A stretch of 64,000 bases of DNA from Shinella sp. WSJ-2 (GTDB lineage Bacteria > Pseudomonadota > Alphaproteobacteria > Rhizobiales > Rhizobiaceae): the NCBI RefSeq assembly GCF_003432075.1, contig NZ_QWBU01000004.1, positions 434,001 through 498,000 on the forward strand, written 5' to 3'. Shown here in pieces: positions 20,073 to 28,622 of this stretch. The position numbers were made by a program, and so were the translations under genes. The number at the start of each line of letters is the position of its first letter. The first letter of the stretch is position 1. The notes under the pieces are model-generated. The model saw nothing but the letters and a program-made list of their open reading frames with translations. It made no database searches and was not told the origin of the DNA.

Positions 20073-20096
20073 AATACAATTTTGAATAACTGTATT
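20073..20096. promoter_or_regulatory. Candidate MocR operator, AATACA-N12-TGTATT
   Basis: A perfect 6-base inverted repeat (20073-20078 and 20091-20096) in the AT-rich gap between the divergent EamA and MocR genes. MocR regulators usually bind their own divergent promoter. Position and symmetry are the only evidence. Confidence 0.42.
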
Positions 20097-20127
20097 AGCT
20101 TCAGAAGCCATACACTTGAGCAAGACC

Positions 20128-21576
20128 GTGACAGAAACCACAAGGGGAAGCCGTACCGAACAGGTGATGGCCACCATCCGAAACCGCATTGCCGGCCGCG
20201 CGCTCGCGCCGGGTGATCGCCTGCCGTCGATCCGCGGCCTCGCCGCCACGACGGGCGTCTCGCCGTCGACGGTCGTCGAGGCCTATGACCGGCTGGCGGC
20301 GGAAGGCTTGATCCGGCCGCAGCGAGGGTCCGGTTTCTATGTCTCCAACGCCTCCCCGCCGCCGCTGAAGCTGGCGGAAGCCGAAACGCCGAAGGCGCGC
20401 GCGGTCGATCCGTTCTGGGTATCGCGCCAATCGCTCGATGCCGAAGACGGCACGCTGAAACCCGGCTGCGGCTGGCTGCCGGCGGAATGGATGCCCAACG
20501 AGGCGCTGCGCCGGGCAATCCGCAGCCTGGCGCGCGCCGACGACGCCATGCTCGCCTATTACGGCCATACGCGCGGTTCTAACGCCCTGCGACGGCTGCT
20601 GCTCGGCCGCCTCGCGGAAGAAGGCGTCGCTGCCGGCCCCGAGCAGCTGATGCTGACCAATACCAGCACCCAAGCACTCGATCTCCTCTGCCGTTTCCTG
20701 CTTCGCGCCGGCGACACCGTGCTGATCGACGACCCCTGCTACTTCAATTTCCAGGCGCTCTTGAAGGCCCATCAGGTCAAGGTGATCGGCGTTCCCTACA
20801 CACCGGCCGGTCCAGATGTCGCGACGTTCGAGGCGCTGCTCTCGGCGGAGCGGCCCCGGCTCTACATCACCAATTCGGCGCTGCACAACCCGACCGGCGC
20901 GACGCTCTCGCCTCAGGTCGCGCACCGTCTGCTGAACGCGGCCGCTGCGAGCGACACGATCATCGTGGAAGACGACATCTTTGCCGATTTCGAGCCGGAG
21001 CCGACCACACGGCTTGCCGCTCTCGATGGCCTGCACCATGTCATTCGCATCGGCAGCTTCTCAAAGACGCTCTCGGCCTCCGTGCGCTGCGGCTATATCG
21101 CGGCGCGGGCGGACTGGATCGAGGGATTGGTCGATTTGCAGATCGCCACCAATTTTGGCGGCCCGAGCCCGGTTTCGAGCGAGATCATCGGCCATATGCT
21201 GGCCGGCGGCTTCTATCGCAAGCATATGGAGGAGCTGCGCCGCCGCCTGGTGCGCGCGCGGCGCGAAACGGCCGACCGGCTGGGGCGGCTCGGTATTACG
21301 CCCTGGCTTTCGCCGCGCGGCGGCTTCAATCTCTGGTGCCGGTTGCCGGACGGGCTGGATTCCGGCGAGGTCGCGCAAACCGCAGTCGCCGAAGGCGTGG
21401 TGTTTGCGCCCGGCAATGTCTTCAGCGTCTCGCAAACAGCCGGCAACCTCATGCGCTTTAACGTCGCCCATATGGACGACCCGCGCATTTACGAAGTGCT
21501 GGCCCGAGCCCTGAAAAGGCTCCCTAGCGCCGCTTCGCCAGCATCGAGCGCGACAGGACCACGACAAGGCCGATGA
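20128..21576 (+). CDS. MocR-type regulator: GntR HTH fused to PLP aminotransferase-like domain
   Basis: 482 residues. A GntR winged HTH (about 8-75) joins a fold-type I aminotransferase domain, with the PLP lysine in IGSFSKTLS (about residue 313). MocR proteins use PLP as a sensor rather than an enzyme cofactor and control vitamin B6, GABA or amine genes. Two starts are possible: TTG at 20116 and GTG at 20128; neither has a strong ribosome site. The last 53 bases overlap the end of the convergent permease gene. The likely target is the divergent EamA gene. Confidence 0.88.
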   Translation: MTETTRGSRTEQVMATIRNRIAGRALAPGDRLPSIRGLAATTGVSPSTVVEAYDRLAAEGLIRPQRGSGFYVSNASPPPLKLAEAETPKARAVDPFWVSRQSLDAEDGTLKPGCGWLPAEWMPNEALRRAIRSLARADDAMLAYYGHTRGSNALRRLLLGRLAEEGVAAGPEQLMLTNTSTQALDLLCRFLLRAGDTVLIDDPCYFNFQALLKAHQVKVIGVPYTPAGPDVATFEALLSAERPRLYITNSALHNPTGATLSPQVAHRLLNAAAASDTIIVEDDIFADFEPEPTTRLAALDGLHHVIRIGSFSKTLSASVRCGYIAARADWIEGLVDLQIATNFGGPSPVSSEIIGHMLAGGFYRKHMEELRRRLVRARRETADRLGRLGITPWLSPRGGFNLWCRLPDGLDSGEVAQTAVAEGVVFAPGNVFSVSQTAGNLMRFNVAHMDDPRIYEVLARALKRLPSAASPASSATGPRQGR

Positions 21577-22306
21577 CGACGGTCGCGACGATGAACAGGA
21601 AGGCGGCGGCGGCGATAGCCGGGCTGATATTCTCGCGGATCGAGGAGAACATCTGCCGCGCCAATGTGCGCTGGTTGGGGCCGGCGACGAAGAGCGTCAG
21701 CACCACTTCATCGAGCGAGGTCGCGAAGGCGAGCACGGCGCCGGAGAGTACGCCGGGCATGGCGAGCGGCAGCGTGATGCGGCGGAACACCGTGATCGGC
21801 GCGGCACCAAGGCTCTGCGCCGCAAGCTCCACACGCTCGTCGATGCCGGCAAGCGCACCGGTGACGCTGACCACAACGAAGGGCACGGCGACGACCGTGT
21901 GCGCGATGATCACGCCGAGATAGCTGTTCGTCAGGCCGAAACCCGCCAGCAGAACCTGCATGCCGACGCCCAACACGACGGCGGGCACGACCATTGGCAG
22001 CAGGAAGAGCGTGCGCATCGTGCCGCGGAAGAGAATCAGCCGGTTGCGCAGGCCGAGCGACGCCGCCGTGCCGAGAATGGTGGCGAGCAGTGTCGTGCCC
22101 GTGCCGATGATCAGGCTGTTGACGATGGCGCGGCGCCAGGCATCGGCAAAGAACAGTTCCTCGAACCAGCGCAGCGACCAGGACGGGATCGGATAGGTCA
22201 GGATGACGCTCGAGGTGAAGGCGAGCGGCAGGATGGCAATGAGGGGTGCCACGAGAAACAGGATCGTCAGCGTAGCGAAGGTGGCCTTGGCGATTTTCAT
22301 CGGCAT
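21524..22306 (-). CDS. Polyamine-type ABC importer permease (PotC-like)
   Basis: 260 residues, ATG at 22306 with GGGAGG upstream. Six membrane segments, an EAA loop (AAQSLGAAPITVFRRITLPLAMPG) and the SLDEVVLTLFVAG segment place it with PotC-like permeases. Last gene of the 25.7-21.5 kb importer operon, separated by two bases from the preceding permease gene. Confidence 0.92.
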   Translation of the reverse strand: MPMKIAKATFATLTILFLVAPLIAILPLAFTSSVILTYPIPSWSLRWFEELFFADAWRRAIVNSLIIGTGTTLLATILGTAASLGLRNRLILFRGTMRTLFLLPMVVPAVVLGVGMQVLLAGFGLTNSYLGVIIAHTVVAVPFVVVSVTGALAGIDERVELAAQSLGAAPITVFRRITLPLAMPGVLSGAVLAFATSLDEVVLTLFVAGPNQRTLARQMFSSIRENISPAIAAAAFLFIVATVVIGLVVVLSRSMLAKRR

Positions 22307-22308
22307 GG

Positions 22309-23487
22309 TCAACGCCTCCCTGGTTCTTCGCTGGAGAGCCGCGCATAGACGCTGTAGAGCACGAGCGTCGCGACGAGCAGCACCATGCCGAGCGCGCCGG
22401 CCATGCCCCAGTTCGCCGATCCCGTGGCGTAGAAGGCGATGATGGACGAGATCATCTGGTCGCCCGGCCCACCGATCAGCGCCGGCGTGATGTAGTAGCC
22501 GATCGCCGAAATGAAGACGAGCAGGCCGCCGGAGGCGACGCCACGCAGGCTGAGCGGCAGGAGCACGCGCAGGAAAGCGCGTAGCGGCGGCGCGCCGAGG
22601 GAGGCTGCGGCCGGCATCAGGTTCTTCGGGATGGTGATCAGCACGGAATAGATCGGCAGCACCATGAAGGGTAAGAGCACATGGGTCATTGCGATGATGA
22701 CACCGGTGCGGTTGAAGATCAGCGCCAGCGGCGAATTGATGATGCCGAGCGTCAAAAGCAGATCGTTGATCAGGCCTTTTTCCTGCAACAGGATGAACCA
22801 TGCGGCGGTGCGCACCAGAAGCGAGGTCCAGAGCGGCAGGAGAACCGCGCCGAGCATCAGGTCACGCTTCCAGCCATCGAGCGACGCGGCGATGATGGCG
22901 TAGGGAAAGCCGATCAGGGCGCAGAAGAAAGTGACGAGCCCGGCAATCCAGAAGGTCCGCGCGAGGATCACGCTGTTGACCGACTGGTCCGGCGGCAGAT
23001 GCTCGATCTCGCCGGCGGCATTGCGGCCGAAATCGACGGCGGCGAGCAGGTTGCGGTCGGTATAGGGCGACAGCGCATCAGCGATCGCCAGCCAGAATTC
23101 CGGCTTTTCCCAGCGCTTGTCGATGGAGACGAGGTCGGCGGGCGGGTTTGCCGTTTCGTCGAGCGCGCTCGTGGTCTTGCCCATCAGCGTGCGGAACCCC
23201 GACCGGGCGCTGTTGAGGCGGCGCACCATATCGCCGAGAGCCTGGTCGTCATCGACGGCCTTCAGGTCCTCCATCAGCGCCGTCTGCATGGCTGCCGACG
23301 GCGGCGACTTGCGGTCCCAGTCGGCGAGAACCTCGGCGCTGCGCGGCAGAAGCTTGAGCACGGCCGGATCCGACACGGCCTGCGACATCATGCTGAACAG
23401 CGGCCAGACGAAGAAGCCGATAAGAAAGAGAAGCAGCGGCGCCAGCAGGATGAGCGAGCGCCCGGTGCGGGATGAGGCTGCACTCAT
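22309..23487 (-). CDS. Polyamine-type ABC importer permease (PotB-like) with large periplasmic insert
   Basis: 392 residues, about 100 more than a standard PotB. The first membrane segment is at about 10-33 and the second starts only near residue 177. The stretch between (about 40-175) is hydrophilic, with heptad-like charged helices, and should form a periplasmic domain next to the binding protein. The rest carries five further helices and the EAA loop (AASLGAPPLRAFLRVLLPL). The ATG overlaps the stop of the ATPase gene (ATGA). Confidence 0.91.
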   Translation of the reverse strand: MSAASSRTGRSLILLAPLLLFLIGFFVWPLFSMMSQAVSDPAVLKLLPRSAEVLADWDRKSPPSAAMQTALMEDLKAVDDDQALGDMVRRLNSARSGFRTLMGKTTSALDETANPPADLVSIDKRWEKPEFWLAIADALSPYTDRNLLAAVDFGRNAAGEIEHLPPDQSVNSVILARTFWIAGLVTFFCALIGFPYAIIAASLDGWKRDLMLGAVLLPLWTSLLVRTAAWFILLQEKGLINDLLLTLGIINSPLALIFNRTGVIIAMTHVLLPFMVLPIYSVLITIPKNLMPAAASLGAPPLRAFLRVLLPLSLRGVASGGLLVFISAIGYYITPALIGGPGDQMISSIIAFYATGSANWGMAGALGMVLLVATLVLYSVYARLSSEEPGRR

Positions 23488-24551
23488 GGCGCGATGACCC
23501 GGCAGTCGCCGGCCGAAAAGGCCGCGAAGACCTTGGTGCCCGGCGGAAACTCGCGCGACCGGCGGCCGAGCTTGGCGATCAGCGGATGGGTAGCGTTCTG
23601 CAACTGCACGCGCAGGTGATCGCCCTGGTAGACGCTGTCGGTGACTTCCGTTTCCAGCACATTGCGCGCCTCGCCGCGGGCCTCACTGAGATCGACGCGT
23701 TCCGGGCGGATGGAGAGGAAGACCGATTGCCCGCGGGCCACCGTGCCGGACACCGCCGATACGATCTGCGCGCCGGAGGGAAGGCGCACGGTGGCCTCCT
23801 GCCCCTGCACGGCTTCCACCACGCCCTCGACGAGATTGGTCTCGCCGATGAACTCGGCAACGAAGCGCGTCGCCGGCTCGTCATAGACCTGCCGTGGCGT
23901 GCCGATCTGCTCGATCCGGCCCTTGTTGAACACGGCGACGCGGTCCGACATGGTGAGCGCTTCGGACTGGTCATGCGTAACGAAGACGATGGTCAGGCCA
24001 AGACGACGATGCAGATCGCGGATATCGAGCTGCATCTGCTCGCGCAGGTTCTTGTCGAGCGCGCCCAGCGGCTCGTCCATCAGGACAACGCGCGGCTCGA
24101 AGACGAGCGCACGCGCGAGCGCCACGCGCTGTTGCTGGCCGCCGGAGAGCTGCGAGGGACGCCGGTCGACAAGGGCGGACAGCTGCACCATGCCAAGCGC
24201 CCGCTTGACCCGCTCGTCAACCTCCGCCTTGCCGATGCCGCGCATCTGCAGGGGAAAGGCGATGTTTTCACCGACAGACATGTGCGGGAAGAGCGCGTAG
24301 CTCTGAAAGACCACGCCCATGTCGCGCTTGTGTGTCGGCACGGCGTTGATGGCGGTTCCGTCAAGCAGGATATTGCCCGAGGTCGGCTGCTCGAAGCCGG
24401 CAAGCATCATCAGAAGCGTCGTCTTGCCGGAGCCGGAGGGGCCGAGCAGGCTGACGAACTCGCCCTTCTCGATGCCGAGGTCGAGATTTTCGACCACGCA
24501 GAGGGGGCCGTAGAATTTGGTGATGCGCTCAAATCGAATGAATTCGGCCAC
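23484..24551 (-). CDS. Polyamine-type ABC importer ATP-binding protein (PotA-like)
   Basis: 355 residues from the GTG at 24551, which has GGAG six bases upstream; ATGs at 24563 and 24590 are in frame but lack a ribosome site. Walker A is GPSGSGKTT, the signature [15 protein letters not shown], Walker B VVLMDEPLGALD, followed by an H-loop (FVTHDQSEAL) and a C-terminal TOBE domain. It drives the importer encoded by the same operon. Confidence 0.93.
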   Translation of the reverse strand: MAEFIRFERITKFYGPLCVVENLDLGIEKGEFVSLLGPSGSGKTTLLMMLAGFEQPTSGNILLDGTAINAVPTHKRDMGVVFQSYALFPHMSVGENIAFPLQMRGIGKAEVDERVKRALGMVQLSALVDRRPSQLSGGQQQRVALARALVFEPRVVLMDEPLGALDKNLREQMQLDIRDLHRRLGLTIVFVTHDQSEALTMSDRVAVFNKGRIEQIGTPRQVYDEPATRFVAEFIGETNLVEGVVEAVQGQEATVRLPSGAQIVSAVSGTVARGQSVFLSIRPERVDLSEARGEARNVLETEVTDSVYQGDHLRVQLQNATHPLIAKLGRRSREFPPGTKVFAAFSAGDCRVIAP

Positions 24552-24602
24552 GGAAGACTCCATCGCTAGAGGCGGAGGACGCAGACGCATCCGGCCATGC
24601 AG

Positions 24603-24628
24603 GAAGGGCGCTCTTTGGAGCGCCCTTC
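24603..24628 (-). terminator. Intercistronic hairpin between binding-protein and ATPase genes
   Basis: GAAGGGCGCTC, loop TTTG, GAGCGCCCTTC: a perfect 11-base stem. It lacks a strong U-run on the minus strand. Within an ABC operon it more likely protects or attenuates, raising binding-protein mRNA over the rest, than terminates fully. Confidence 0.72.
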
Positions 24629-24641
24629 ACCACGGATGTTC

Positions 24642-25694
24642 TTACTGGGCGAGCCAGGCGTTGAAGCGGGCCGTCAGCGTTTCCGCATTGTCGATCCAGA
24701 AATCGACATTGAGCGGGATCGAATCCGTCATGTTGGCGGGATCGGTCGGCAGGTCCTTGGCGAATTCCGCCGGCACCTTCGCTGCGGCGTCCTTGTTCGG
24801 CAGGCCGTAGGCGACGAATTCCGGCAACTTGGCCTGGTTTTCCGGCTGGCTGGCGAAGGCGATGAAGTCCTGCGCAGCGTCCTTGTTCTCGGCATCCTTC
24901 AGCACGACCCAGCTGTCGACGGCATAGATGCTGCCAGGGAAGACGACCTTGAAGTGCTTGCCTTCCGAACGGTTGATGCCGGTGATGCGGCCGTTATAGG
25001 CCGAGGTCATCGCGACTTCGCCTGAGGCGAGGAACTGCAGCGGCTGCGCGCCGGATTCCCACCAGACGATGTTCGACTTCAGCTCGTCGAGCTTCTTGAA
25101 GGCGCGGGCAACACCCTCTTCCGTGCCGAGCACGTCATAGAGCTCGTCTTTGGAGACGCCATCGGCGAGCAGGGCGAATTCCAGCGTGTATTTCGGGCCC
25201 TTGCGCAGCGAGCGCTTGCCGGGGAATTTTTCGACGTTCCAGAAGTCCGCCCAGGAGGTCGGGCCTTCCTTCAACTTGTCGCCGTCATAGGCGATCGCGG
25301 TGGACCAGACGATGGCGCCGACGCCGCAGTCATTGACGGCGCTGTCGAGGAACTTGTCCTTGCCGCCCATCTTGTCCCAGTCGATCTTTTCATAGAGGCC
25401 GTCGGCACAGCCGAGCGCCAGTTCTTCGGCTTCCACCTGAACGGCATCCCAGTTCGGGGCGCCGGCCTTGACCTTCGACTGGATCACGCCGATGCCACCG
25501 TCCCAGGCTTCGTCGAGCACCGGCTTGCCGAGTTTTTCGGAAAACGGTTTGAAGTAGATGTTGCGCTGGGCATCCTGATAGTTACCGCCCCAGGACACGA
25601 CGGTCAGGTCGCGTGCAAATGCGGGCGCGACGATGCTGGCCGACAGGACGATGGCGGCGGCCGCCAGAACACCCGATTTCAGAATTGTCTTCAT
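24642..25694 (-). CDS. ABC substrate-binding protein, spermidine/putrescine class
   Basis: 350 residues. ATG at 25694 with GGGGAG upstream and a signal peptide ending at APAFA (about residue 27). The mature start DLTVVSWGGNYQDAQR is typical of the second large rhizobial polyamine/opine-type binding-protein group. It is the first importer gene after the SDR and should be the most highly expressed because of the downstream hairpin. Ligand not deducible. Confidence 0.91.
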   Translation of the reverse strand: MKTILKSGVLAAAAIVLSASIVAPAFARDLTVVSWGGNYQDAQRNIYFKPFSEKLGKPVLDEAWDGGIGVIQSKVKAGAPNWDAVQVEAEELALGCADGLYEKIDWDKMGGKDKFLDSAVNDCGVGAIVWSTAIAYDGDKLKEGPTSWADFWNVEKFPGKRSLRKGPKYTLEFALLADGVSKDELYDVLGTEEGVARAFKKLDELKSNIVWWESGAQPLQFLASGEVAMTSAYNGRITGINRSEGKHFKVVFPGSIYAVDSWVVLKDAENKDAAQDFIAFASQPENQAKLPEFVAYGLPNKDAAAKVPAEFAKDLPTDPANMTDSIPLNVDFWIDNAETLTARFNAWLAQ

Positions 25695-25883
25695 GGCACT
25701 CCCCTTTTCTTCATTGTGATGGAGCCTTCGCTCCGATGACGATCTCATGCGGACCGCTCACCCCGCCTTTCCGGCGTCGGCGGCGGCCTCTCCGGCCGTC
25801 GCGCCCTTTCCCCTGGGCGTTCGTCCGATTGATGCATTCCGGTCATTGCCGGTCAACGGGGATTTTTCCCCTTTTGACCCTTG

Positions 25884-26624
25884 TCAGACGTGCTGCCCTC
25901 CATTGATGTGGATTTCCGCGCCGTTGATGTAGGAGGACGGCTCGGTGCACAGAAAATAGATGGTCTCCGCGACCTCGCGCGGATCGCCCAGCCGTCCCAT
26001 CGGCACTTCCGCCGCCACCAGTTCATCGGTCCCCGGCGAGAGGATCGAAGTCTCGATTTCGCCCGGCGCGATGGCATTGGCCCGCACGCCGCGCTTACCG
26101 AATTCATGCGCCATTTCGCGCGTCAGCGAGCCGAGCGCCGCCTTGGAGGCCGCATAGGCGACGCCGGCAAAGGGGTGGACACGCGTTCCGGCAATCGAGG
26201 TAACGTTGACGATCGAGCCTTTGGCCGCTTCGAGCTCCGGCATGAGGGCGCGGGCAATCAGCGCCGTCGAGACGACATTGACGTTGAGTACCTGCGTCCA
26301 GACATCCGCGTCCGTGCCCATCACGCCGAGCCGGCTTTTTCCCGGTCCCTTCGGCGAAATGCCGGCATTGTTGACGAGAGCATGCAGCCGGCCGTTCGGC
26401 AGGCGCTCGCGCACGGTCGCGGCAAGGCGGTCGATCTGCGAGAGATCGGCGAGATCGGCCTGGATGTGGCTTTCACGGGCGGACGGCCAGGCGCATTCTT
26501 CGGAAAAGGCCTGGCGGGAGACGGTAAGGATGCGCCAGCCCTTCGACTGGAAGAGCTTGACCGTGGCATGGCCGATGCCGCGGCTCGCTCCCGTCAGCAA
26601 CATGTAGCGGCGTTCTTCGGTCAT
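25884..26624 (-). CDS. Short-chain dehydrogenase/reductase
   Basis: 246 residues, classical SDR. The cofactor motif TGASRGIG lies at about residues 11-18, NNAG at about 85, the catalytic serine in NVTSIAGT, and the YAASK tyrosine-lysine pair at about 150. It lies between the GntR regulator and the importer genes in the same orientation, so it probably oxidises or reduces the imported compound or its product. A 15-base motif shared with the gntR promoter lies 18 bases upstream of the start. Confidence 0.9.
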   Translation of the reverse strand: MTEERRYMLLTGASRGIGHATVKLFQSKGWRILTVSRQAFSEECAWPSARESHIQADLADLSQIDRLAATVRERLPNGRLHALVNNAGISPKGPGKSRLGVMGTDADVWTQVLNVNVVSTALIARALMPELEAAKGSIVNVTSIAGTRVHPFAGVAYAASKAALGSLTREMAHEFGKRGVRANAIAPGEIETSILSPGTDELVAAEVPMGRLGDPREVAETIYFLCTEPSSYINGAEIHINGGQHV

Positions 26625-26641
26625 GCGGAGCGTTCTCCCTT

Positions 26642-26656
26642 GATGCTTGATACATC
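26642..26656. promoter_or_regulatory. Candidate GntR operator (GATRCTTGATRCATC), copy 1
   Basis: GATGCTTGATACATC lies just upstream of the SDR gene and matches the site at 27411-27425 in 13 of 15 positions, both differences being A/G changes. The motif has GAT...ATC symmetry, as expected for a dimeric GntR repressor. Confidence 0.6.
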
Positions 26657-26701
26657 GTAATCGGCGGCCCGCGAATTGCAAGCCTCTCATTCAAGACGGT
26701 C

Positions 26702-27382
26702 TCAGGCGCGACGCGCCTGTCGTTCTTCACCCTGCGCGATGCGGTCGAGGATCGGTTTTCCGCCCAGCAGGATGTCATCGACGATGGCCATGGAGGCCGC
26801 CGGTGAATCATGGCGTTTCAAGGCCTCGACGACCGGATAGTGATGATCGATCATCGCCCGGCCGCCGGCCAGATAGGCGTCGGAAATGTGTGGGCCCATC
26901 TGCAACCAGAGCCGCCGCAGGATGGTGGTGAGCACCGGCAGGCCGGCGATCTGCGGCAGCATGAAGTGGAAGGCCTGGTTGAGCTGCGTGCCCTTCAACC
27001 GGTCGCCATCGGCAATCGCCTGCTCGTTTTCGCGCAAAATCTGCTCCAGCACCTGCACATCGGCGCTCGTCGCCACCTGCGCGGCCGTTTCGGCGGCGAG
27101 CCCTTCGAGGCGCACGCGGATGGCGCGGATTTCGCGGTAACGCGCCTCGCTCAGACCGGCGATGCGGATGTCGCGCGGCGAGCGGAAGGTGATGGCTTCG
27201 TCATTGGCAAGACGCAGGATGGCATCGCGGATCGGCGTGACGCTGGTGCCGAACTGCTCCGCGAGATCGCGGATCTTCAGTCGGTCGCCCGGCTGGAACC
27301 GCCCCTGCATCAGCGCATCGCAAAGCGCCGCATAGACCACGCTGTTGAGGTTCTCATATTCCAGTGTCGCGAATTCGGGCAT
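26702..27382 (-). CDS. GntR-family regulator, FCD (FadR) subgroup
   Basis: 226 residues: winged HTH at about 10-75 (LCDALMQGRFQPGDRLKIRDLAEQFG, TPIRDAILRLANDEAI) and an FCD ligand domain (about 85-210). ATG at 27382. FCD regulators bind small carboxylic or amino acids. It heads the minus-strand SDR-importer cluster and is divergent from the kinase-aminotransferase pair. Matching sites at its own promoter and at the SDR promoter suggest it represses both, and perhaps the divergent pair. Confidence 0.9.
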   Translation of the reverse strand: MPEFATLEYENLNSVVYAALCDALMQGRFQPGDRLKIRDLAEQFGTSVTPIRDAILRLANDEAITFRSPRDIRIAGLSEARYREIRAIRVRLEGLAAETAAQVATSADVQVLEQILRENEQAIADGDRLKGTQLNQAFHFMLPQIAGLPVLTTILRRLWLQMGPHISDAYLAGGRAMIDHHYPVVEALKRHDSPAASMAIVDDILLGGKPILDRIAQGEERQARRA

Positions 27383-27410
27383 GGAACTGGTCCGCAAAAT
27401 CGAGTAACAA

Positions 27411-27425
27411 GATACTTGATGCATC
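27411..27425. promoter_or_regulatory. Candidate GntR operator (GATRCTTGATRCATC), copy 2
   Basis: GATACTTGATGCATC sits 29 bases upstream of the gntR start, in the gap shared with the divergent phosphotransferase gene. It includes the palindrome GATGCATC and matches copy 1 upstream of the SDR gene. Confidence 0.6.
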
Positions 27426-27570
27426 TTTTTTGACGTGTTTCAAGTATGGGCCGCCGCCGCAGGTATTCTCAGGGGAAGAAACGCCCGTGGCAATGGTGAC
27501 CGGGGCGCTGTCAACAGCGCCGGAAACCGTCTTCGACGAAACCGCGGGAAACCGCCAGAACGGAGCCAGC

Positions 27571-28620
27571 ATGACGGAGCAAGCGCCCGCCGCCCAAAAA
27601 CCGGACTCGATGTCGGTGACATGGAGCGTGACCGCAATCGAGGACGCCGAGGCGGCCGTCGCCGATGTCTATGGGCTGACCGGCGCTGTGAAGCGGCTTT
27701 CCAGCGAGCGGGACGAGACCTTTCTTTTCAAACGCGCCGACGGCACCGATTTCATCCTGAAAATCGCCAACCCGGCCGAAGATCCGGCCGCGCTGGAATT
27801 CCAGGACGGCGCCCTGCTGCATCTCGAAGCCGTAGCACCCGCCGTGCCCGTGCCCCGACTGGTACCGACGCTGTCGGCCGAGCCGAGCCGCACGCTCTCC
27901 ACACCGGACGGTCCGCGCATCATGCGCCTGCTCACCTTCCTCGACGGCGAGCTGCAATACCGAACGGAAGCCTCGGAAGCGCAGAGCCGCAATGTCGGGC
28001 GCGCCCTTGCCGAACTCGGGCTCGGCCTCAAGGACTACGACGGCCGTCCGCCCGAGGGGAAGCTGATGTGGGACATTTCCCACACGCTCGATCTGCAAGC
28101 CGTCGTGGGCGACGTGGCGGAAGAGCGGCGCGCGCAGGTGGAAGCCGTGCTTGCCGAATTCGAGCGCTCGCTGCCCGCGATTGCCGCGCTTGAACGACGT
28201 CAGATCATCCACAACGACTTCAACCCACACAACATCCTGCTCGACCCGGCGGAGCCGACGAAAGTCGTCGGCATCATCGATTTCGGCGATATGGTGCATG
28301 CCACGCTGATCAACGACCTCGCTGTCGGCATTTCCTATCACATGGCGACCGACAATTGGGCCGCCCGCACCGGCGCCTTCCTCGACGGCTTCCTTTCCGC
28401 GCGTCCGCTGCTACGTCCGGAAGTCGAACTGCTGCCCCTCCTCATGCGCTGCCGCCTCGCCATGTCGATCATCATCGCCGAATGGCGCTCGGCGCGCTTC
28501 CCGGAAAACCGGGCCTATATCATGCGCAACCACGCCACCGCCTGGCGCGGCCTGCAGAATATTGCCGATCTCACTCCCGCCGGGCTGAAACGGCTCGCGC
28601 CCAACCTGACCGAGGCCTGA
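27571..28620 (+). CDS. Aminoglycoside-phosphotransferase-fold small-molecule kinase (hydroxylysine-kinase-like)
   Basis: 349 residues. It has the kinase Brenner-type motif HNDFNPHN, the metal motif IDFGD, and an N-terminal ATP-lobe (FILKIANP). ATG at 27571 with GGAG upstream. It stops two bases before the start of a class III aminotransferase/phospho-lyase gene. The same two activities are fused in one protein at 58103-61153. The pair parallels the animal hydroxylysine kinase and phosphohydroxylysine/phosphoethanolamine phospho-lyase. The likely role is phosphorylation of an amino alcohol before elimination. The substrate is inferred only. Confidence 0.82.
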   Translation: MTEQAPAAQKPDSMSVTWSVTAIEDAEAAVADVYGLTGAVKRLSSERDETFLFKRADGTDFILKIANPAEDPAALEFQDGALLHLEAVAPAVPVPRLVPTLSAEPSRTLSTPDGPRIMRLLTFLDGELQYRTEASEAQSRNVGRALAELGLGLKDYDGRPPEGKLMWDISHTLDLQAVVGDVAEERRAQVEAVLAEFERSLPAIAALERRQIIHNDFNPHNILLDPAEPTKVVGIIDFGDMVHATLINDLAVGISYHMATDNWAARTGAFLDGFLSARPLLRPEVELLPLLMRCRLAMSIIIAEWRSARFPENRAYIMRNHATAWRGLQNIADLTPAGLKRLAPNLTEA

Positions 28621-28622
28621 TC

